A model generated the notes under the pieces. The model was not told the DNA's origin and did no database searches. It worked only from the letters and a program-made list of their open reading frames with translations. A stretch of 64,000 nucleotides of DNA from Ehretia macrophylla (taxonomy: Eukaryota > Streptophyta > Magnoliopsida > Boraginales > Ehretiaceae): contig CM075783.1 in assembly GCA_037974665.1 (NCBI GenBank), positions 39,941,712 to 40,005,711 on the forward strand. Reading direction: 5' to 3'. Of the stretch, positions 57,007-64,000 are shown in pieces (positions within the stretch are counted from its first letter, which is position 1; each line of letters opens with the position of its first letter). The translations under genes were made by a program, and so were the position numbers.

Positions 57007-57016
57007 TTATATAAAA
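57007..57016 (-). promoter_or_regulatory. Probable TATA box of the D 5' LTR
   Basis: TTTTATATAA on the - strand followed by GCTCACTCTC, identical in the partner LTR. It would direct transcription of the element toward lower coordinates, starting about 25-35 bases downstream, close to the micro-ORF ATG. Confidence 0.55.
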
Positions 57017-58905
57017 TAAGCCCAGTGAGGATCCGATAGATCTCGAGCAAGGTTTACTAAGCTCCTTGGAAATAATCCTTTGAGCAAGTAAACATACAAT
57101 AACTTCAATAATACTATCATCACATAACTATAATGACCATTCAATAAAGGATACACTAGTTGGTGTAGCTCCAAACGCCATCACGATCATAACAGCCTTC
57201 TTGTGACTCCCATAAACTCACGCACCCAATGTACCCCACTAGCCTCACCCTCCATGACACCTCCGTCATGCGAGCTGGAGGTAGTCTCTAGTAGTCATGT
57301 TGTTATCAACCCGACAGCCCGATGCTGCCCGAGAGGTGGCACACACATACCAAAGACTCAGCAATAATAATAAACATCAATCATTCACAGGAGCACAGTC
57401 TAGCAGAACTACCTACCTCCCGGCATCAATCATCAATCAATAATCATCAATAATCATCAATAATCATATTATCATCACAATAACATCAATAACCAATTTA
57501 ACAACAAATAACTAAGTTAGATGACAAAGTAGGCCATCCAACCGAACATGCATTAAACACACAACCAAACCCAAGTTTACCCATCAAAAACTCACAATTC
57601 AATCACTCGAACCACACCCAATCAACTAAGGCTCAATCTAACATTTTAAAGAAAGACAACCTAAACTTCAAATAATCATATCTTACATTCTACTAATCCA
57701 AACAACTCTAAATCAGTTTCTATCACTCACCCAATCAACCAACTACATTAGCCCCCCTCGGAAACCAACCAAAACACATCCAAATCTTGCCCAATAACCC
57801 TAAGACCCTAGTGTGTCATGGCTGAAATTTCTGGATTTTAGCACGGACATCACAATCGAAAATTCAGCATTACAACAGCGCTACCACGTAATTATCAAAC
57901 TTTTAGAAATCGAAGGCAATCGATTCCGATCAACACAACTCAAAATAATCAACTTTAAATACCCGAAAAATAATAATTATGCTACAACTGTTCAAATCTC
58001 GTAGGATTACATATAAACGATCCCTAGCATGCATGGAGCAATAATCTAACATCAGATTAACATTCTAACAGTTTGATATTCAATTCTACGCAAAAACACA
58101 AAAGATGAGTTTTGAGATCTAGAATTTTTCTCTCACCTTTGATGCGATAAAAGCCTAGGAATGCATGCAATGCCTGCCCAACAAGCGGAATCCAACTCGG
58201 CATGAAATTCTAAGGACAAAAACTAGGTTTTTCTTTGAAATTTTGCTTTGAAAACCTTGAAATTTTTTCTCTATTTTTCCTCTCATTCCTCATGGAAATG
58301 TGTGTACAAATGAGTGTGTTTTTGTGCTTTTCTTGTGTGTGTTGGTGATATATGCATATTGGTCAACATTTAATGAAAGTCAAAGTTGAATTAACTCAGC
58401 ATTTTTTTTTGTGTTTGCTTGACTTTAAATACATTTTTTTGATCACCAAAGTTCAAAAAAATTATTCAACACCCAAGATAGCTCAAGTAGATTATTTTTA
58501 GGTGACAAGAAGTTTTACAATCAAACAATTTCACCCGAGTCGGCTTAAAACTCGATTTTTGCAAAAGTCGGTGTAAAAACCCTAATAAATTCCTAAGCCG
58601 ATTTTAAAACCGTTTTAATCAAACACAGGTCTATTAAAGTCCATGGACTAGGTCTATAAGGGTTAAAAAGACTAGTTTCAAAATTTTAGCGGACGTGTTT
58701 CGGAGATACTATTCACTAAAAGTCGACGATAAAATTTATGACTCTATTTTTTATGAAAATTTCATGAATGCACATTTAGCATGTTCTAGGAGTATTGATA
58801 TCAAAATTACCACATTCTAAGTCACATAGCACATAGACAGGTTAATTCACGCAAAACGAGATAAAGCACGCAAAACGAGATAAGATAGAAAAGTGGGGGT
58901 TCACA

Positions 58906-58910
58906 AGACC
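58906..58910. repeat. Target-site duplication of element D, right copy (AGACC)
   Basis: AGACC directly after the LTR terminus (TTCACA, ending 58905), identical to 50122-50126. It shows that the sequences on both sides of D were joined before insertion. Confidence 0.9.
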
Positions 58911-61379
58911 TGTGTCAAAGGAAAGGATTGTTGCACTCTCTTGCTCGAATGAATTGACATTTGTGGATGGTTGTTCATTCGGGATTCTTCTATCTATATT
59001 TAGAACTACTAGATCAACTACTCCGACTTTTAGCCTTTTGAACCAGTGGAACCCTAAAGTTACTCGCCCGTTCAAACTGCTCTGTCCATCCCATCTAAAA
59101 CCCTTTTTTTTAGTGAATCCGGGGATAGAGAACTAGCTGCTGCTTTATTTAAACAGCTAAGATAAGGTCTAAGACCGTCTCTTCTTTTCCACATCCTCAT
59201 TCATTCTTCTTTCCTGATACTTTGCTTCTAATGCTACGAAACCAGCTTTCTCAATCAATCAATTCAAATTAATATGTAGGAACCTGCCCTCATCGAGCTG
59301 AATGTCTAACCTTCCCGCATTTGAAGACAGACTAATGTTTAAGACCTCCTACTTTCATAGAGATCTTATCTTCTCTGACCGCCAAAGATTACCCATATAT
59401 CAATGAATAACCTTGAAGTTCGACAATCTTTTGAGGGACGGGAGTCGACTGACTGACAAGGAACTAACAAAAGAGGGAAAAGAGGAATGAAACCATTCGA
59501 CGAAGTTGGAAAGGACTTCGCTAATCATAAGTTGGTTGGTCTTACCTTCGCCCGGGGATTCAAGGATGAGATCGCTGATGCCGACCACCCTCTCTGTCTT
59601 TGTCAGTGAAGTAAATCACCCTAATGCTAAGCGATCCGCAGTCTTTAATGTGAGCCCAACCACCCCACTATAATAGTAGGAGAAAGGAAAATGCTCGATC
59701 TATGGAGTCCGTCATCAGATCTCCCCATTGACAGATAGAGTTAAAGGATCAATTAGCCCGAGATTTTAGATTTAGATTCAACTACTTCCGATAGGGTCTC
59801 ATGCTACGATACGAGTAGAATACATAGGGTATAGTCCGGGTAAATAAAATCATATTTTTACGTATACCTTTTACTGGAAACCTACAAAGTCGTAATCCTG
59901 ACTGCGGGAGCAGACCTTTTTGAGATTCATTCTTGCATTCCAGTCTAACTCTCCTTTCTGTCTGTCACTGGATCTTCATTAATTGACTTGCGACTTGATC
60001 AAGCAGACTGAGCTTCAGCTTGAGTGAGAAAGAACGCAGACATCTCTTTTTGGGACTAACTACTTGAGCTAGAGCTTTGGACTCGACGAGGTATTGGGTG
60101 CTTGCCCTATTAAGAGTCTCTTCACCAGACAGATAGACAAATAGGCAATCCAATAGATAGATTATGGCTTTCTCACTACCAGTAAGATCCTACAGGCGAT
60201 GAACTACTTCTAACTTCTTAATTCAATTTGTAGCCATACTGTATAGAGTGCAAAATTCCTTTGAATGGGAGTAGCTATATCTAAGCAAGCGTTCTAGCGA
60301 AACGATCCTTTGACCATGGGCTCTGTCCAACACTGGGACTGACTTACTTTATACAGAGATAGGAAAAACAGCAATCCAAGTTCTTTTTGAATCGGATATT
60401 GGATAGGCTAAGCTAGGTGGAACCCGCTCTCTCTACGCTTTTGCTAAACTTGTCAAGCCTGGGGGCCTTTTGGGGAATTTTTGAGAATGATAGATTATGG
60501 AATAATACTTTCTAAGCCTGAAAAGGATTGCATGGGTTAAACATCTGACTCTGGACGTTCGAGCTAAGTTATTTAATAAGGGTCTTCCCCTACTAATTAA
60601 TTGGGAATCCTTTTTACAAATCTCCTCCTTAAAGCGCCCTCTAACCCTACCTTTTCTGAATGGTACACTTTAAGACGTTCAGAATGGAAGAAGAGCAGTC
60701 GTCGATTGATTGAAAGTGGATTGGATCCTCAGTTGATTGAAAATTGACTTTTCTTTTCTGATCGAGCGAGGTCAATTGTGGGCTATCTCGTGTCACGTGT
60801 GCAGAGTATCTATCAAACTTCGAGGGGTCAAGTACTCTGACTGCCGCCCTTAATGGCCAAACCATATAATCAAGAAGATTGGGTTCTTCGTGCCGAACAA
60901 AGTGAAAGTTTCCTGTTAAGTTCTTAAATGCCTTGATGATCTCCTCATTTCTTTTGACTTTTCCTTTTTTTTCTTTTCTAATGGAATAATAGCAAAGTGG
61001 AATAAGGAGATGGGGTCCCCTCGTAAAGTGTTTTCACGGACACTTATATCAATGAAATACAGTTCATTGGAATGTTTTTCAAATTCTTCCGGCAAAAAAA
61101 AAACTGTTGATCTTCAGGTCTTACTGATCGAGTAGGTAGGGGAGTGCGTACTCTTTGTGTGCGGAGGTGCAAAATTCACCCAGGTCCATACATATCACGC
61201 AATTCTCATTTTTTTTGAATACAGAGGGAGAAATTTTACGCCGGAGGAATTCGGGGAGAAAGGGCCTTTGGTTTATGTCCCTTTTGAGTATGTAATCTAT
61301 GAGTTTGACTGAGGTTTAGTTGTACTGTATATCGGGTGCTTGATTGAGTTGAATAGCTTTTTGAGGAAGAGTACTTCTT
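58911..61379. other. Non-satellite block, right part; organelle-like intergenic DNA, no gene recognised
   Basis: This continues the 49089-50126 block after removal of D and runs to the start of LTR E. Composition and texture (mixed GC, short purine and pyrimidine runs such as GACTTTTCCTTTTTTTTC near 60957, no tandem repeats) differ from satellite and LTR and resemble plant mitochondrial spacer DNA. Frames of 60-75 codons (58842-59075 -, 58912-59136 +, 59400-59588 -, 59965-60153 -, 60647-60865 -) match no family I know. No tRNA cloverleaf or rRNA stretch was recognised. Confidence 0.45.
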
Positions 61380-63035
61380 TGTGAAACCCCAATTTTTGTC
61401 TTTACATCGATTTACGTGTCTTTGCCTCAATTTGCGTGATTTGACATGTTTATGTGTTATATGAGTTAGAATGTGCTAAATATGTGATTTATATTCCTAA
61501 TAGATGCTATGTGTGCATTCATGAAATTTTCATCAAAATTGGCATAAGAAATTTTATCAATGATTTTTGTGAATAGTATTTTGAACACCTGTCCGCTAAA
61601 ATTTTTACAGGGGTATTTTCAACGTCTTAAAACCTAGTCCTCTATTATTAATAGACCAATGTTTGATAAAAATTGATTCTGAAACTGAATAGTAATTTAA
61701 ATAGACTTCTTCGGGTGAAAGGTAGCGTTTTTTAGACAAATAGTGATTTTCTTTAAACCCGTTTCTTGCATTGACTTTCGTTGACCTAGTATATATTAAT
61801 ATAAATGTTTTTATATGTGGTATTAAATGATTGTAGATTAATTGTGCATTCAAAAGTCATTTGAAAATAAATAATATGACTTTTCACATTCTTTAGCAAA
61901 AAAATGAGTTTTTAATAGAGCCGGGTGTAAGTCTATGCATGTGAAACTTGTTGTCAACTAAAAATATACTACTTAAAATAGTCTAAGTGTTGAATGCATG
62001 TTTGTGAGCAAAATAGTCGAAAAATACAATTAAAAGACTAGAAAACAATTAAAAGACTAAATAAACTAACTTTGACCTTTATTATTTTTGCTAACCTTGA
62101 GCTTATATCATCAACACACATTAAAACAAGCCAAAAACACCCCAAAAACACACACAAAACCGTGAGTTCAAGGAGGAGGAAGAATAAAGCATTTTCAAGG
62201 CTTTTCAAAGCATTTTTCTCATAGATTTTGCAATTCAAGTCCAAATTCACTTCATTCAAAGCTTGATTTCACTTGTTAGGCATCCACTCTACATCTTTCT
62301 TGCATCAAAACACATCAAAGGTGAGAGAAAAATTCTAGATCTCAAAATGTCATTTTTATGTTTTTGCATATACTTGAATTTTGAACCGTTAGAAAGTTGA
62401 ATTGATGTTATATTATTGCTCAGTGCATGCTAAGGATCGTTTATATGCGTTTATATAAGATTTGAACCGTTGTAGCATGAATTTTTATTTTCAGGTATTA
62501 AAAGTTGAGTTGTTCTCTATTTGTTGAATATTTTGAGTTGTAGTGGTTGGAATCGATTGCCGTCAATTTGTAAAAGTTTGTTAAATACAGGGTAGTACCG
62601 TTGTAATGCCGAAATTTTGATTGCGATGTCAGTGTGAAAGTCCAGAAATTTCAGCCTAGGTGCATTGAGGTTTTAGGGTTGTTGGGCTTGATTTGGATGT
62701 ATTTTGGTTGGTTTCCGAGGGGACTAATGTAGTTGATTGAATGAGTGAGTGATAGAAATTGGTTTGGAGTTGTTTGGATTAGTAGAATGTAAGTTATGAT
62801 TATTTGAAGTTTAGGTTATCTTTCTTTAAAATGTTCTTATATGCCTTTAGATCATCGGGTGGTGTTTGAGTAATTAAATTGTGAGTTGTTGATGGTTAGA
62901 TTAGGGTTTGGTTGTGTGTCTAATGCATGTTAAGTTGGGTGGCCTACTTTGTCATCTAACTTAGTTGTTTAGTTGTTAATTGGGTAATTGATGTTGTGTT
63001 GTTATAATGTTATTAATTGATTGATGTATTATTGA

Positions 63036-63075
63036 TTATTGATTATTGATTATTGAATATTGAATATTGATGAAC
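63036..63075 (+). repeat. Short ATTGATT/ATTGAAT tandem tract in LTR E
   Basis: A run of seven-base TGATTAT/TGAATAT units inside LTR E. A matching run of ATCAATAATC units on the opposite strand occurs in both D LTRs (about 51085-51125 and 57430-57465), so it is an inherited part of the LTR. Confidence 0.75.
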
Positions 63076-63480
63076 CGGGATATAGTCAATGGAAAAGGTT
63101 GTCCTCCTGTGATTGATTGTTTATTATTATTGATGAGTCTTGATATGCGTGTGCCACCTCTAGGGTGGTATCGAGCCATCGGGTTGAAACCGTCATAGCT
63201 ATCAGAGGCTACCCTCATCTTGCATGGGCGGAGATGCCATGGAGGGCAGGGCTAGTGAGGTACCTCGGGTGTGTGTGTCATGGGGGTGATAAGAAGTTGA
63301 TTGAGATTGTGATGGCGTTTGGAGCTACACCAACTAGAGTATCCTTTATTGATTGGTTATTATAGTTAATGTGCTTATATTGTTATTGATGATTATTGTG
63401 TGTTTACTGCTTAAAGGATGAAATTGAAGGAGTATAGTAAATACTGTTAGAGATCTATCGAATCCTTACTGGGCTTGCTT

Positions 63481-63488
63481 TATATAAA
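63481..63488 (+). promoter_or_regulatory. Probable TATA box of LTR E
   Basis: TATATAAA, about 500 bp before the LTR end, at the same place as the TATA-like motifs of the D LTRs and followed by CTCTCTCACAATTATTGCATGC. The conserved block after it suggests the transcription start lies around 63507-63520. Confidence 0.55.
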
Positions 63489-63506
63489 CTCTCTCACAAT
63501 TATTGC

Positions 63507-63608
63507 ATGCATACAGGTGTTATTGATCAAGATTACGGATACGTGCCTCAGCAAGCTGAGAATGTGCTTTATGTGGACGAGTCTTGTGTGCCGGAGTCGT
63601 TGCCATGA
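63507..63608 (+). CDS. Candidate LTR-encoded 33-codon acidic micro-ORF (LTR E)
   Basis: ATG at 63507-63509, TGA at 63606-63608. The product begins MHTGVIDQ, contains DYGYVPQQAENVLYVDES and ends VPESLP. It has exactly the same length, start and stop as the D copies with no indel. Comparing codons with the D 5' LTR by eye, about ten codons differ silently and about ten change a residue; neutral drift should give about three changes per silent one. This suggests past purifying selection. No known domain, signal peptide or membrane segment. It could also be part of a longer spliced product, as CAGGTG stands near the start. Confidence 0.4.
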   Translation: MHTGVIDQDYGYVPQQAENVLYVDESCVPESLP

Positions 63609-63988
63609 ATTTGTCATAGTTGTTGTAATATGTTATATTGTATAACTTACTCAATTATAAGATTTATGTATATTGCTAATTTAGTAGTCTTGTTTTTGGA
63701 ATATGATTAGGCTACTAGATTGGTTATAATCTATTTTGGGAACGTATGTTATATAGTAAATGTATGATGTTGGAATGGAGGCGTATAACCTATGGATGCA
63801 ATGGTAAAGAATGTTTATTGTATGTTGTGGTTGTGTTGTTAATTGTTGAATTATTGTGGAGTTGGATGTATGAATTTCGAAGTGGTCGGTTTAGAGCCTC
63901 GGTATCCGGGTTACAGTCGTTATACAGCAAAAATTCCGTTGCATCCTGACTGATCTTAAGGGGTGTCGAGTTGGGGCGTGACATTAAG

Positions 63989-64000
63989 TGGTATCAGAGT
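63989..64000 (+). other. Primer binding site after LTR E
   Basis: TGGTATCAGAGT, the tRNA-iMet-type PBS with a T in the last visible base, five bases after the LTR end. It marks the start of an element on the + strand that continues past the window. Confidence 0.88.

Larger units (their letters stand above)
50127..58905 (-). mobile_element. Element D: full-ended, gag-deleted Tekay-like chromovirus (Ty3/gypsy)
   Basis: This 8.8-kb element on the - strand has two LTRs of about 2.44 kb with TG..CA ends, a tRNA-iMet PBS, a polypurine tract and a perfect 5-bp AGACC target duplication. The coding order is protease, RT, RNase H, integrase, chromodomain, which marks a chromovirus; a short C-terminal chromodomain and long LTRs fit the Tekay (Del) clade. 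Capsid and zinc knuckles are missing: only about 150 bp separate the first ATG from the pre-protease linker, against about 1.08 kb in element A. Pol has several stops, a frameshift and two changed catalytic residues. The LTRs differ at 5 of their first 144 positions, so the insertion is fairly young but not new. It could move only with proteins supplied by another element. Confidence 0.95.
56471..58905 (-). repeat. 5' LTR of element D
   Basis: 2,435 bp, matching the 3' LTR at 50127-52571. On the - strand it begins TGTGAACCCCC at 58905 and ends GGGGCGTGACA at 56471. Differences from the partner are scattered substitutions plus small indels (an 18-bp loss near 57950 and a short rearrangement near 58165). 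TATA-like TTTTATATAA lies at 57007-57016 on the - strand. Confidence 0.95.
61380..63983 (+). mobile_element. LTR E: 5' LTR of a related element continuing beyond the window
   Basis: A 2.6-kb LTR on the + strand opens with TGTGAAACCCC at 61380 and ends with GGGGCGTGACA at 63983, followed by a PBS. It is homologous over most of its length to the reverse complement of the D LTRs (for example TTGGTTGGTTTCCGAGG at about 62704 and the CTAACTTAG stretch near 62956) but clearly diverged. The following PBS means it is a 5' LTR and not a solo LTR; the coding part lies to the right of the window. Base order before the start is TTCTT (61375-61379), the half of the target duplication that can be seen. Frames inside (61605-61853 -, 62038-62259 -, 63165-63365 +) are LTR sequence. 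Confidence 0.9.

Noticed and set aside
58842-60865. Small frames in the organelle-like block as genes
   Set aside because: All are 60-77 codons with no recognisable family, and some extend across the D terminus (58842-59075), so they are chance frames.

Overview
This window looks like plant nuclear heterochromatin, probably (peri)centromeric or subtelomeric, from a eudicot-like genome. The evidence is Ty3/gypsy LTR retrotransposons with tRNA-iMet primer binding sites, a chromodomain at the end of one pol gene, and very long arrays of a 341-bp satellite. I see no intact host protein gene, no rRNA or tRNA gene, no CRISPR array and no bacterial feature. The species cannot be named from the sequence.

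Layout. (1) 1-3236: left-truncated, heavily mutated Ty3/gypsy element A on the + strand (LTR, PBS, gag, protease, start of RT), cut off inside pol by satellite. (2) 3237-6378: satellite array 1 (about 9 monomers). (3) 6379-7945: truncated LTR B, - orientation, same family as A. (4) 7946-11630: satellite array 2 (about 11 monomers). (5) 11631-15359: long LTR C, - orientation, same family, inserted within a satellite monomer; the satellite continues in register on the other side. (6) 15361-49088: satellite array 3 (about 99 monomers) with two subfamilies and multi-kilobase higher-order duplications. (7) 49089-50126 and 58911-61379: one non-satellite block of about 3.5 kb that resembles plant organellar (mitochondrial) intergenic DNA, split by (8) element D, 50127-58905, a - strand Tekay-like chromovirus with both LTRs, PBS, PPT and a 5-bp AGACC target-site duplication. 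D lacks most of gag and its pol is dead. (9) 61380-64000: a related 5' LTR (E) and its PBS on the + strand; the rest of that element lies beyond the window.

How the parts relate. The satellite covers about 40.5 kb, roughly 63% of the window. Three related LTR pieces (A, B, C) interrupt or border it, and D and E sit in the organelle-like block at its edge. Every pol reading frame is broken, and many of the stops are TAG or TAA where CAG or CAA is expected, as repeat methylation and deamination would produce. The most unusual signal is a 33-codon reading frame just downstream of the LTR TATA box. Its start and stop are the same in D and in the diverged LTR E, about half of the changed codons are silent, and a related start-less acidic frame lies at the same place in LTRs A, B and C.
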